Assembly: GCF_000143415.4 (NCBI RefSeq)
Contig: NW_003314301.1
Location: 1,642,912-1,706,911 of the forward strand
Direction: 5' to 3'
Source: Selaginella moellendorffii
Lineage: Eukaryota > Streptophyta > Lycopodiopsida > Selaginellales > Selaginellaceae
DNA: 64,000 nt
The position numbers and the translations under genes were made by a program. The notes under the pieces were generated by a model. The model was not told where the DNA came from. It ran no database searches and was given only the letters and a program-made list of their open reading frames with translations. This document shows positions 24,310 through 36,520 of the stretch, one piece after another. The first letter of the stretch is position 1. Each line of letters starts with the position of its first letter.

Positions 24310-24434
24310 TTCGTGCCTTGACTCAATGGTGGTGTTAGCAAGTATAACTATAGATGGAAAGGGACTTAGTAAAGACTGAAGAAGGGATATTGGGGAAGGG
24401 TATTCCTCATGTCTCTGAACATCCCAAAGATGTT
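24310..24434. mobile_element. Older LTR of the same family, left part
   Basis: Reads like the middle of the young LTR: GGAAAGGGACTTAGT and AGGGATATTGGGGAAGG match about 25638-25680, with scattered substitutions. The match breaks at the ATGTT target site and resumes after the inserted element at 31792. Confidence 0.75.
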
Positions 24435-26056
24435 TGTGAGACACAAAATCCTTAGGCCCCAAAGTGGAGCCGGAAGGGCGCCACATAGTAGTGGCCGAAG
24501 CGAGAGCCAAATGAGCGTAACATGTTTGGACCAAAAGCTCCGACTTGAAAAGTCAAGAGCGGGAGTGGAACTCCCAACGAAGTGCTCGAGGAACGAGCAC
24601 GAAACGAGCAAAAGGCGAGGCTCCAAAAAGGGACCCAAAAGGACCAACACATGACACGTGGGAGTGTCCGAGATGGACTCGAGTTGGAGTTCGAAGTGGA
24701 GTCCAAGATGGACCCGAGTTGGAGTCCGAAGTGGAGTCCAAGATGGACCCGAGTTGGAGTCCGAAGTGGAGTCCGAGATGGACCCGAGTTGGAGTCCGAA
24801 GTGGAGTCCGAGATGGACCCGAGATGGAGTCCGAGATGGAGTCCGAAGTGGAGTCCGAGGTGGACCCGAGATGGACCCGAGTTGGAGTCCGAAGTGGAGT
24901 CCAAGATGGAGTCCGAGATGGAGTCCGAGATGGAGTCCGAAGTCGAGACCGAGACCGGGACCGAGACCGAGACCGAGACCGAGCCTGAGCCCGAGTCCGA
25001 GTCTGAATCCGAGTCCAAGTCCGAGTCCGAGTCCGAGTCCGAGTCCGAGTCCGGAGCCTGAGAGGGTGAAAGCCCAAAGCGTTCGTCTCCCAGGCCCTGG
25101 GGGGTTTGGTGAGCTCCAAAAGTATAGTAGGGGGAGGACTGCAGTGGAGCCAGTTTGGCCAGGAAAGGCCAGTTTGGCCCAGGAAGGCCGGACCCAGTGT
25201 TGGGTGATGAGCTGCCCACTGGGAAGTCCAAGACTAGAGTGAACACAGACCGACAAGCGGGGTAGCTTGGTGAAGTGTTCAAGAGCCGGCTCTAGTTCCC
25301 CCGGGAGATTGACTGGCCGATGCTCCTAGTCCAAGTGTGGGTGGCACTACCTACTTGGATACCTGGTGTGGCTCAACGGAACCCGCTCTAAGCCCATGGC
25401 TAGAGCACCCAAGGGCAGAAGGCGAGGAGAGTACCCAGGTGGCTCGCGTAAGGCCACGGTGTTCCGAAATGTTGTCCCAAAGGCCCAGACTGTGGAAAGG
25501 AAGAGGAGCAGTCCTCTGGGGTAGTGACCAAGGACACAGTCGTGTGGTGAGGAAGTCCCAGAGGACCGTGGGACTTAGTGGTCGGGCCTGTGGGTCTCGA
25601 TCCAGTGGCAGTGTTGGCAAACACGGCCAGGGGCAGAAAGGGACTTAGTGGGGACTGACAGAGGGATATTGGGGAAGGCTATTCCCCTTGTCAGTGGGCA
25701 TCCTAAGGATGCTAAGGAGTGGATCTGAGATGACCACTCACGGATGGTTTGCCTAGTCTTGGAGAGCCAAGACAGTGATGCAAGTGGTATTGGACTACCA
25801 GTGTGGCAAAGGTGATTGGGCATGGCCTTAGCGTAACGGGCTGCTATGTCGGTGGTACCTTTGAGTGTCGGTCATGGGATCGGACACGTGGAGCACTTGG
25901 ACCAAGTGCAAATATTGAGTGGCATGGATGCCATTCTCGGGGCTAGTAAGTCCCAAGTCCTGGATTGGACTTATGGAGGTTGTGAATGAGACTCCTCCAA
26001 GTGGTCAGAGGTGTGGTTAAGTGACTAAAGTAGAATGGAAAATTTAGTCGCTTACA
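24435..26056 (+). repeat. 5' LTR
   Basis: 1622 bp, TG...CA ends. Outside the internal repeat tract I count about eleven differences from the 3' LTR, all transitions. It contains the GAGTCC-type repeat and, from 25050, a unique tail. Confidence 0.9.
24665..25048. repeat. Hexamer-based minisatellite inside 5' LTR
   Basis: Purine-rich tract built from GAGTCC, GAGATG and GACCGA hexamers. The left half has longer units mixing GAGTTGGAGTCCGAAGTGG-like text; the right half is pure short hexamers. Because the unit is six bases, several frames stay open on both strands and spell simple dipeptides (SE, PS, ET on plus; DS, GL on minus). These are not genes. Confidence 0.9.
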
Positions 26057-26058
26057 AT

Positions 26059-26071
26059 TTGGTATCGGAGC
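26059..26071 (+). other. Primer-binding site, initiator tRNA-Met type
   Basis: TTGGTATCGGAGC, one mismatch from TGGTATCAGAGC, the usual complement of plant initiator tRNA-Met used to prime minus-strand synthesis. It begins right after the 5' LTR. Confidence 0.85.
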
Positions 26072-29000
26072 TGTTCCTTAGTCCGACTTTTATTGGTGCT
26101 CAAGTATATCACCACTAGTGTTGGCATCGGAAGGTCCGAGGAGTGGGCCTATCCTTGAGGAGTAGCAAGTCGGGAAGACATGGCTCTCCATTACAGTTCA
26201 TGTGTGAACTTGTAGACGAGGTGGTGGATAGAAAAGGGCCAATAATGGAACGACTTTGGGATCTTGGGAACAGTATATGGTTTTCCTCAAAGAGTTGAGG
26301 ATGTGATCCAGATGAGCGTTTGACTTAGCAAACTGGCTAATGTAGTTGTGGTAAACAACTACAGTTGGGATCACGGGAAAGATAAAGACTCCAAAGCAAT
26401 AAAGGAGTCACAAGATTTTCCTCATATAATTGAGGTTGGTGCTCATGAATGTGAGACCAGAAGTAATGACCGTGGGAGGTCAAATACGGAAGAGGACTCA
26501 AGTCCTTGAAAAGGTAGCCGGGGCTACCTCTAATAAATGCTGGAACAACCCAAGGAGTTGGGGGTGTATTAAGTGGATGAGTTGGTGTTCTCATCACATG
26601 GACAAGTAGTCCTAAGGGGCAAAGGTTGCCCCCAGAGAACAAAATCAAGTGTCGGAGTAACACTTGTGAAAATAGTTCTTTTGAGTAGGACAGGAATGCA
26701 AGAAGTGTATTCCAGTGAGGTAGTGCCTCACAAGTAGGACCTTACGGGTCTGTGGATTAACCAAGTCCAAAACTGCTGGATGACTCAAGTAGAGTCAACG
26801 GATGGTCCTAAAAGGACTGATGGAAGCATTTGGACTGAGGTGTGTTGTACCCCACAAAGGATGGGGGGGGATCATAGGATCCAAGGATGAGAACAGGGGG
26901 TATCTCATCGATGGCAAAATGTGCCATGCTAAAGTTATGGGAAAGGTGTTCCCAGAAGAAAACAACTTTGACATAAAGTTGTGTGTGACCTCTATGGTGC
27001 AGTGTTAACGGATGGTTGGCATGAGAAAGAGCGGTGTTGGTCTTGGCAAAGACTTAGACACGAAGGGGAAATGTCATAGAGGTAGGCTCGTGGAGCCGAT
27101 GGTGTGGAGATACCAAATGTGCCAAGGTGTGATACCTTGAGGCTATGTTGGTGGGTTCATGAGAACCCCTTGCCAAAGGAATCCCAATGGAAATGGGAAT
27201 AGCATAGCCTAAGCTGCAGAGCATGCAGTTGGAGTGTGGTGACCCAGATAATGATGGAGGTGTGAAAGCACCAAGCAATGAGTTGTAGGACTTGACAACT
27301 ATGAGGCAACTAAGCAAGAGGTGCAAAATAACTGGTTAAACGGGTAGAATGTAGCTACCCAAGACTTCTTAATAGCATAGGGAAGTTGGATATACCCTTA
27401 CGGGGGATAAGTTGCTTGTGTTGCGATATAGTAAGTCAATGTCATAAAAGGAAATACTCATTGTCAAGAAAGCCATCATTGGGACACCCAAACACTCTAA
27501 AACACCAGAAGGTGGTGTTTGATGTCGCGAGGGCAATGGATAAAGCCCAAGGGACTAAGTCCCTAGCGAATGATGGATAGAAGGTGCTATCCAAATGTCC
27601 AAGGTTGCGGAGACAGGAGAGGACTGTCTACCCGAGTTGGACAAAGCCAAAAATAGAATTTTGGCAAGGTTAGTGATGGGCATGTAAAGGCCCATAAGCA
27701 ACAATGTAATCCCAGTGTGTGGGATTATAAGGTGAGCATACCCGGATTGAGGAACCACTCCCTAGGCTATTAGGTAGGTTCATCCTTAAGAATATTTGCT
27801 AAAGCATGATAGAAAGTGCAAAGCTATCCTCCTGGTCTGGAGGAGAATAACCAAAGGAAACGTGTGAAGCCAAAAAACAAGAAGTAAGGGGATAGAACCA
27901 AACCGTAGGAATCAAAGGGCATAACCAAGGTTGGTTATGCCAGCTGGGAGTGGAGAATCAAGTGGGGGCTCGAGGGTGTTGCCGCTAGCAACCGTGATGC
28001 CATGGAGAGTCTAAAATATGGAATTGTCCATGTTAGACTATGTGGCATTTGGAAGGTTTGCAAAAAGGGAGGCCTTAGCAAGCTGAGGGACAGAGTTCCT
28101 TCAAGGTTCCCAAAGACGATTCTAGGTAGCTTAGTACCTAGAAAGGCCAAGTGTAAATGGTTCATGGAACACGCGAAATCAGAGTGGCGCAGCAGAAGCG
28201 TGGTCTTGAAGCTTGCCATGAGGCAAGGCTATCAAGGTTAGGGAAGTAGTTCCCGAGTGTTCAAAGAGAGGGCTTTGAACGAAAGTCGATGGTCAAGGAC
28301 TTTCACGCTTATGCAGGAACCATGTTACAGTGGTCGGAGGACTTGCCAAGCGAGATTGGCACGTCGGGGGAACAAATACCCTAGTTGAAGGTGATAACTT
28401 CAAAAAGGGTGGGCCATGGGGTTGAGCATGGAGGAGTCCATGCGTGATCACAGACATGTCAAGTGAGAGGACTTGGCAGTGTGGAGGAACTAGGTTCCTA
28501 AGCTGTGATCTGTAGCGCGCTTTAAAAATAAGTTGGTGCACCGGCGTGGGGAGTCACGCCAGGCATCTTGTGTGATGCCGTCCGTAGATGCATATACGGA
28601 GGTTGGGTTCGAGTCCCGACCCTCTAGTGCTTGGGTTCGAGTCCCAAATCACTAGGGCGTGGTGATGGTTTGGAATATGAGGACACTCATATTTCGGTGG
28701 TCATGGACTCTCAGTGGGGAGACTGGTTTGGGCACACCGCCAAGCGAGGGATGCCTTGGAGTCGTGATGTACGGTTAGATTGCTTAGTGTGAAAGCTCAG
28801 CATATCTAACTTGAACGCTTTGGTGCAAGTGGCACCAAGGTCGTGGTGAGTGAGATGGGGACACCTAATCTCAGTTGCTATGAACCCTTGGCCGTAAGGG
28901 CTAGCTTGGGTGCACCGCCAAGTGTAGGGGATGCCCCCGGGGTTATAGTCAACAACTTGGAGGTCTAGAAGACCAAGTACCTCTTGGCAACTCTGTTAAG

Positions 29001-30156
29001 GTGCCAAGGTGAGATCACTAGGTGATTTTATGGCCAGATAAGGACAAGGTCCTTGGTTGGCTAAGGAATGAAGTTCCTGGTTCAAAATGTTGAAATTGAA
29101 CTGTTTAAGGTGGTGTGGCTGGGTCGTGATGACCAAGTGGGAAGAGCACCTAAGGGAAATAAACTATGTCCGTGCGATGGCATAGTGAGTCCGAGGAAAG
29201 TAGTCTCTATAAAAGACCCATGGGAGGGTCACGAAGTTGGGCCGTGGATAGAGCCCATAGCAGAAGATGCTAAAGAGACGTATTAGGGGTGAACATCCTC
29301 TGGACTTGGCAAAGAAGAGTCTTTGCTATGGAACCGAAACAATACCTCAAGGAGGGAGGTAGAGATTCGATGTTACTTGGTGCAACAATCAACGGATAGG
29401 AGCAAAAGATGAGTGGCCAAGATAGGGCCGTGGAATCCTTTGGAAGGAATCCAAGTGACAAAGTTAGGCGAGGAACACTAATGTGTTGGACGCTAACAAG
29501 TTGCGGGAAAGGAAGTGTGTTTCCAAAGAGCGATTCTGAAATGCTCCGATTTGGCGAAAGTGGAAGCTCCAAGGGAGGGAGCGGTAAGGTAGCCAAATGA
29601 TGGGGCCATGAACAGCCCTAGCACAAAGTATGATAACTGGAACTTTGGCACGAAATAGAAGAGAGGATGATGGTGCCCTCGAGTAGAGAACTTCCTAGGA
29701 TGGGAAGTGGAGATGCACAAAAGGTGCAAGGCAAGGTGTCGGAGACACCTAGGAAATTGACTCCAAGAAGTCAAAATTCAAAATTCCAAAGTGCAAAGGT
29801 TATATCGATGGAAATTGAGACTACTTGAGAAGGAGTAGTGGGATTGACTTAGAGAAGGGTCTCTAAGAGGTTTAGCAAGAACTAAACCAATAAAATGAGA
29901 GAACCACTATATGTGGTCCAATCAGTCTCTAAGTTGGAGAGACTACCCTCCTTAGAGGATATGCAAAAGGCATGGTGAGCCTTCAATGTCCAACCATTGA
30001 CGAATATGGAAAAGGTATGGTGAGCCTTCAATGTCACACCATTGACAAATATTGGCTACGCGCCAAGGATGGAAATGGTAACACATGCGGGTGTTACTTT
30101 ATAAAATGGTTCACCGTTCGATGAGGACATCGAACTTCGTCTATGGGTGGTGGAGT
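26072..30156. other. Non-coding interior of the LTR element
   Basis: No retroviral domain recognised on either strand; the longest open frames are about 110 codons. Composition is G-rich on the plus strand, like the LTRs. Just before the 3' LTR a short purine-rich stretch (GGGTGGTGGAG, 30145-30155) may serve as polypurine tract. Confidence 0.6.
28606..28644 (+). other. Twin tRNA T-arm-like hairpins with B-box
   Basis: GGTTCGAGTCC occurs at 28606-28616 and again at 28634-28644, each an exact fit to the polymerase III B-box GGTTCGANTCC, and each flanked by bases that form a 5-bp stem (TTGGG with CCCGA, TTGGG with CCCAA). No complete tRNA fold or A-box could be drawn around them. Confidence 0.45.
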
Positions 30157-30633
30157 TGTGAGACACAAAATCCCTAGGCCCCAAAGTGGAGCCGGAAGGG
30201 CGCCACATGGTAGTGGCCGAAGCGAGAGCCAAACGAGCGTAACATGTTTGGACCAAAAGCTCCGACTTGAAAAGTCAAGAGCGGGAGTGGAACTCCCAAC
30301 GAAGTGCTCGAGGAACGAGCACGAAGCGAGCAAAAGGCGAGGCTCCAAAAAGGGACCCAAAAGGACCAACACATGACACGTGGGAGTGTCCGAGATGGAC
30401 TCGAGTTGGAGTTCAAAGTGGAGTCCAAGATGGACCCGAGTTGGAGTCCGAAGTGGAGTCCAAGATGGACCCGAGTTGGAGTCCGAAATGGAGTCCGAGA
30501 TGGACCCGAGTTGGAGTCCGAGATGGAGTCCGAGATGGACCCGAGATGGACCCGAGATGGAGTCCGAGATGGAGTCCGAGATGGAGTCCGAGATGGAGTC
30601 TGAGATGGAGTCCGAAGTCGAGACCGAGACCGG

Positions 30634-30665
<32 letters not shown>

Positions 30666-31791
30666 TCGGGACCGAGACCGAGACCGAGGCCGAGGCCGAG
30701 ACCGAGCCCGAGCCCGAGTCCGAGTCCGAATCCGAGTCCGAGTCCAAGTCCGAGTCCGAGTCCGAGTCCGAGTCCGAGTCCGAGTCCGGAGCCTGAGAGG
30801 GTGAAAGCCCAAAGCGTTCGTCTCCCAGACCCTGGGGGGTTTGGTGAGCTCCAAAAGTATAGTAGGGGGAGGACTGCAGTGGAGCCAGTTTGGCCAGGAA
30901 AGGCCAGTTTGGCCTAGGAAGGCCGGACCCAGTGTTGGGTGATGAGCTGCCCACTGGGAAGTCCAAGACTAGAGTGAACACAGACCGACAAGCGGGGTAG
31001 CTTGGTGAAGTGTTCAAGAGCCGGCTCTAGTTCCCCCGGGAGATTGACTGGTCGATGCTCCCAGTCCAAGTGTGGGTGGCACTACCTACTTGGATACCTG
31101 GTGTGGCTCAATGGAACCCGCTCTAAGCCCATGGCTAGAGCACCCAAGGGCAGAAGGCGAGGAGAGTACCCAGGTGGCTCGCGTAAGGCCACGGTGTTCC
31201 GAAATGTTGTCCCAAAGGCCCAGACTGTGGAAAGGAAGAGGAGCAGTCCTCTGGGGTAGTGACCAAGGACACAGTCGTGTGGTGAGGAAGTCCCAGAGGA
31301 CCGTGGGACTTAGTGGTCGGGCCTGTGGGTCTCGATCCAGTGGCAGTGTTGGCAAACACGGCCAGGGGCAGAAAGGGACTTAGTGGGGACTGACAGAGGG
31401 ATATTGGGGAAGGCTATTCCCCTTGTCGGTGGGCATCCTAAGGATGCTAAGGAGTGGATCTGAGATGACCACTCACGGATGGTTTGCCTAGTCTTGGAGA
31501 GCCAAGACAGTGATGCAAGTGGTATTGGACTACCAGTGTGGCAAAGGTGATTGGGCATGGCCTTAGCGTAACGGGCTGCTATGTCGGTGGTACCTTTGAG
31601 TGTCGGTCATGGGATCGGACACGTGGAGCACTTGGACCAAGTGCAAATATTGAGTGGCATGGATGCCATTCTCGGGGCTAGTAAGTCCCAAGTCCTGGAT
31701 TGGACTTATGGAGGTTGTGAATGAGACTCCTCCAAGTGGTCAGAGGTGTGGTTAAGTGACTAAAGTAGAATGGAAAATTTAGTCGCTTACA
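30157..31791 (+). repeat. 3' LTR
   Basis: 1635 bp, same ends as the 5' LTR. It is 13 bp longer, and the length difference lies in the hexamer tract (about 30385-30787). Confidence 0.9.
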
Positions 31792-31796
31792 ATGTT

Positions 31797-32129
31797 AAGA
31801 TGTGGTCATGGGATGACTACTCATGGATGGATGGCCAAATCTTTGGTAGACAAGACGATGGTATAGGTGGTCTTGGACTACTAATGAAACAAAGGTGAAT
31901 GGACATAACCTTAGTGTGATGGGGTGATATATTAATAGTATTTTTGGGTCTATTATAGGATTGAATATTGTGGAGCATATGGACTAAGTGCAAAGGTTAA
32001 GTGGCATAGATGCTATAACAAGTTCCCAAGTCAAGAATAAAATTTATGTAGGTGGTGAGTGAGACTTTTCCAAGTGGTTAAAAGTGTGAATAAATGATTA
32101 ATGTAGAATGGAAAATTTAGTTACTTACA
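31797..32129. mobile_element. Older LTR of the same family, right part
   Basis: Diverged copy of the last 330 bp of the LTR, ending TTAGTTACTTACA. It continues the homology interrupted at 24434: joining the two flanks with one ATGTT gives uninterrupted alignment to about 25580-26056 of the young LTR. No primer site follows, so it is a 3' or solo LTR. Confidence 0.75.
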
Positions 32130-33340
32130 CCATAATCTTAAAGTAAAAGATGCACTCAAAGCTTGGGATTTAAAGGGCCCCATGATTAAATTTTGTTATA
32201 CCAAAGAATGTTAAAAATCTAAAAGTTTAGTGGGTTTTGCTATAGGGAGTATAACCAAATTTTAAGTCCAATTTAACCTAGAGAGGGGGATTAGAAAAGA
32301 ATTTGAGAATCCATGGATAGATGGGTAATATTCCATTGCTCTTGCAATGAGTTCTCCCCACCTTCATTCTTTGGGTGCTCTAGTTATATGGCTAAAGTGA
32401 GGTTTTGATGAGCCACATCAAGTATCTAAGCAAGTAGTGTTACCCACACTTGGATTGGGGGTATCAACCATTCAATCTCTTGGGGGAGCTAAAGTCGACC
32501 TTTGAACACTTCACCAAATTACCCCATTTGTTCGTTTGTGTTCACTTTAGCATTTCATTCCTTAGTAGTTATATAATTACCCACCATGTGGGCATAACGT
32601 TTTTATGTCACACTAGCTTTTCCTAGCCAAACTAGTTTCATTGGCTCCTTACTATACTTTTGGAACTTTGGAACCCCCTATTTCAAATGCAAAAGGGTTA
32701 AAGAAATATTATAAAGAATTATAGACAAAGTTGTCATTATATGAATATTACAAAGCTAATTATCCACAACTGTAGAATAAACACTAAAGCAAGAAAAATG
32801 GTCAATCTTCTAATGATAATAAGTTAGATATTAAGAAGTTGCAAAATTTGTAGTGTGAGGATAAAAAGGAAGACTATTGCAATTAGAGGAAGAGACTCTT
32901 AATCATTGCTCATCAACTCAATTGTGTATGGAATATAACTTGGAGACATAAAGATGGTGGAAAGTGCAATTATTTTTAAACAATATTTCATTGTTTGTGT
33001 AAAGGTATTAAAAGTGTTAGTTGGCAAAACCACACTTATAAAGGTATTTTATCTTATGGAAATCCATATAGATATTATTCTTAGGATGCTATTGTTACCA
33101 AAGGTGAATCTAAAGATAAAGTGGAGTATTAAGTGTGTCTTACTAAAGTATTGTTATGTTAAATATATGTGGTTTGGAGAGGGAGTTCAACCTTTAGTTG
33201 TTATGCTTTCTACTACATCTTTAAAACAAGTTTCTCATAGAAAAAAACTTTCAAGTTACTTATTTGTTTGTGACTTGGGGGACCAAAATTCGTCTAAGGG
33301 AAAGGTGGTAGTATAAGATGTACTTGAAAAGTTTTTTCCA
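32130..33340. other. AT-rich sequence, unassigned
   Basis: An open frame at 32954-33316 (+) has no motif I recognise. The region may be the decayed gag/protease part of a gypsy element, given RT remains at 34422, but I cannot show it. Confidence 0.3.
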
Positions 33341-33699
33341 TGTCTTTTCATCTAAACTTCCTCATTGTCGCGAATGTGACTTCGGGTATCGAAAGATACT
33401 TGTCAACTAGTCCTTACGGGCACTCTTTCCTTACTACCATGACGGCAGGAGGTTGGTACTGCTGGTTCCCTTTATTGGCCCCTCTTGTCCAAGTGTTAGT
33501 AAACTGGGTTTAGCATCTGTACTTGGCCGGATGAGCATAAGGAAGGAATTCCTAAGTGTCTATTTAGCCAAGCATACTTGGCCCAGCTTGTTAGTTCTCT
33601 TTTGCTTTGTCTTGCACTGGCTTGGCAAGAACCCTCACATATTGAGACTAGTCCCTCAATATCGCTGGATGATAGCTTACCGTGTTTGCCAAACACCCT

Positions 33700-33837
33700 C
33701 GCTATCACGCCCTTTGTGTTGGTCTCATTTTGGTGCAGGTGCTGGATACGGGGAGCTGGTGCTTGTGGGATTGTACCGGACCCTTGTTTCGTAGCGCAAC
33801 GGGCTTGGAGTTCGGCTCCAAATTCAAGTGCGCTACA
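33700..33837 (+). mobile_element. LTR end with stem-loop, different family
   Basis: Ends GTGCGCTACA at 33837, followed by TTGGTATTGGAGC (33839-33851), a two-mismatch fit to the initiator tRNA-Met primer site. The last 47 bp fold: GTAGCGCA (33791-33798) pairs with TGCGCTAC (33829-33836), and TTGGAG with CTCCAA inside. Related sequence occurs at 39527-39680 and, weakly, near 4414-4520. The start of this LTR was not found. Confidence 0.6.
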
Positions 33838-34173
33838 GTTGGTATTGGAGCAAATGGCACGGGTTCGATTCCCATTGATTAGTGGCTACTTAAAAATATA
33901 ATATACCCTTGAGCAAGGTATATTCCTACCCCTAAATTTGAAATCGTATATATTGGGCATTCATGCGTACGTCCTTCCTCTTGTGTAGAGTATCCACGGA
34001 CGAAAGTATCCACTGTGGGACTGCGGTACGGGTGGATGACTAGTTGCCTCACATGGAATAACTAATCTACACAATAGAAAGATTGGTAGATTCAGTGCGA
34101 TAATGGAGGTGCTGGTTCCCCTTGGCTTAATAGGGGTTATTAGTCAATAGTCAATAAGGATATTGACATCTTT

Positions 34174-34250
34174 AAAGGGGGGGGTGAGTGTAGCACATGT
34201 GATCATGGGATGAGATTTGGATATACTATCACCGTGGATCCTTGGAACCT
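34174..34250 (+). mobile_element. Polypurine tract and probable 3' LTR start
   Basis: AAAGGGGGGGGTGAG (34174-34188) is followed by TGTAGCACATGTG. The TGTAGC start is the mirror of the GCTACA end at 33837, so both may belong to one element with only about 350 bp of interior (TRIM-like). A perfect B-box (GGTTCGATTCC, 33862-33872) lies in that interior. Confidence 0.45.
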
Positions 34251-34421
34251 TGGGGGATAAATGGGGATAAAATAGCCACTAAGGGCTCTCTCATCAAGCA
34301 ATTACCCCTTTTCCAGTTGGCTTAAGGGGAGAGAGATAAGGTGCACTACACTCATAGATTGCCTTCATTATGAGGTGTGGAGCATGAAATTACAAAAGCA
34401 TTAGATATGACTAATTGACTG

Positions 34422-34920
34422 GTGTTTATTTCAGTTGAGCTATATAAAGGAGCAAGAAATCGACAGCAAGTCAAAAAGTTATTTGAGTTTGGATTTATTC
34501 AACTAAATAAATTTTTATTTGGCACATTAGTTTTACTCATGAAGAAGGATGGCTCAATGCAGATATGCATTGATTACCATGCCTTGAATAAAATGATGGT
34601 GAAGGATAAAATGTTAATGCTAATACCATATGTGAATGATATTTTAAACAAACTTGGCGTAACTTGAATATTTATATAAGGGGTGGATATTATTGGTTCG
34701 TGATGGATAAGGTATTTACTTCCAAGGTGGCAAGTTTTGGACATTTTGAGTTTATAATTATACTATTTGATTTGAAGAATGCATTGATGATATTTACTTG
34801 GTTGATAATAAAGGTATTGAATTTAGGCATTATCTACATGAGTTTATGAAGATATTTTTGGATGATATTATTTTTTTAAGCAAGAATATAAACAATAATA
34901 AATGGCTCTATTAAGGATAT
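34422..34920 (+). mobile_element. Ty3/gypsy reverse transcriptase remnant
   Basis: Plus-strand text FGFIQLNKFLFGTLVLLMKKDGSMQICIDYHALNKM, then FGHFEFIIILFDLKNALM and a degraded DDIIFLSKN, follows the order of the gypsy RT fingers and palm. Many stops. Confidence 0.8.
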
Positions 34921-35600
34921 CAACCTTCAAATTTTTGTATTAAAATTGTGCTTAATTTTCTTGTCTTCTTCCCCTTAAATTATCTAGCATCTAGATGATC
35001 ATAATAGTGGAATTAAAATGTATCTACTTGTAGCAAATACATATGGCTATTGTAATAAAGATTCTCATCCACCAATAAGAAAGGTGCTTTCATTTAGGTT
35101 TACAAAAATACCACTTTAGCATTCTAACCATGCTCAATTAATTGCTCAAACTTGTTAATCATGCTTATGAGCTCAACAAACACAATTCCTTTCATTTGCT
35201 TGCAACTCAACCTTACTTGGATCAAGATGTTCTAGCTGAGGAGGTGGAGAGAGGAATATCTCATGCTACACATGCATAATTTATGGAGGATCAGCCTGTT
35301 GAACATCATCTTGAACCTCAAAAACTTGTAGTCTAACTTACCACAACACCTCATATAATCATTTCCATTAAGCAAGGAGCCCCTTAAAAAAACCATCTAC
35401 TGTAAAATTGAGAAAATGGATTAACACAAAGTCATCCATTTTATATGCCGCAAATGGTTAATGATGGGAGTTGTAGTTCTATCATTGTCCCACTTGTATG
35501 CAGCTTAAGTGTTTAGTAAACTCTTCTCGGATAAGTGGAAGAATACTTGTCAAATACTAATCTTAAGATCTAATATCGGCAGATCATGGCAATTACCAAG
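34920..35600. other. AT-rich spacer
   Basis: No gene or motif recognised between the two oppositely oriented gypsy remnants. Confidence 0.4.
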
Positions 35601-36520
35601 GTACACTCAACTTCATTGATAATATTAGATCATGAATTTATATGGTGAAACATCAGTGGAACTGTATACCCCTATGATATATGCATATCGAAAAGATGAC
35701 AAATAATTATCCTAATTCAAATGCTAAAAGTTCATGTACTTCACAATGAGCTATTCCACCAAACCATTTATTTGTGGATGATAAAAACTTGTGAAAGTGT
35801 GGCGTATCCCTAACTGAGATGTTAAAATGTGAAATGTATTAGTCATAAATGTAAGATCATCGAAAGAATCCGCTTTGAACAAGAATGTTGAAACACTACT
35901 TGATTGAGAAGAAAGTATCTAATAACATTTACACACACATTAGCAAGGGCACCAACTTCCACCCAGTGAGTCAAATAATCAGAAGCAATAATGATATACT
36001 CATTGCCAATAGTCAACCATGGAAAAAGCCCCATTAGATCAAACATAAGTAATTCAAATAAATAAGAAACTACAATTTATTCCAACTGTACTTTTACAAC
36101 ATATGGGAGAATATTATGAGCATAGCATCAAACACAATTATGCATATATTAGATAACATCATGTTACATCTTTGGCTAATAGAAAGACCTGTGCAACTTC
36201 TTAAATATATGATGATGTCCTATATACCCACCTAGAATATAGTAAGTATAAAGAAAGCATGGAATAAAGATCATAAATAATCATTAAAATCCATTCTTTT
36301 AAGATAAAGAAGGTTATCCTCAAGTTAATATTGAGGCCTCATAAATCTTGTTAAAGAAAGATAAATCTTGCTTTGCACCTTATGGATATTGAATATTAAA
36401 TACATCAACTACCAATGCTATAGAATCCTCATTTAGAAAATCCACAAATGCTAGAATAATAGGTTCATCAAGAATAGGAAAAGAGAGTGAAAAAAGGAGA
36501 AGAACTTGAGAAAGGGTATC

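Larger units (their letters stand above)
24435..31791 (+). mobile_element. LTR retrotransposon with non-coding interior (LARD-like)
   Basis: 7357 bp bounded by direct LTRs 24435-26056 and 30157-31791. Both LTRs begin TGTGAGACAC and end CGCTTACA, and are flanked by the perfect 5-bp duplication ATGTT (24430-24434 and 31792-31796). A primer-binding site for initiator tRNA-Met starts 3 bp after the 5' LTR. The 4.1-kb interior has no long open frame and no gag, protease, RT, RNase H or integrase motif that I can find, so the element must have moved with borrowed proteins, as described for LARD elements. Orientation is set by the primer site. The LTRs are nearly identical, so insertion is recent. 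Confidence 0.9.

Noticed and set aside
24665-25048. Possible CRISPR-like or satellite array
   Set aside because: Units are adjacent hexamers without spacers and lie within LTRs of a eukaryotic retroelement.
24665-25060. Long open frames with SE, PS, ET or DS repeats on both strands of the LTRs
   Set aside because: They follow from a six-base repeat that keeps several frames open; the same tract occurs in both LTRs and no domain is present.
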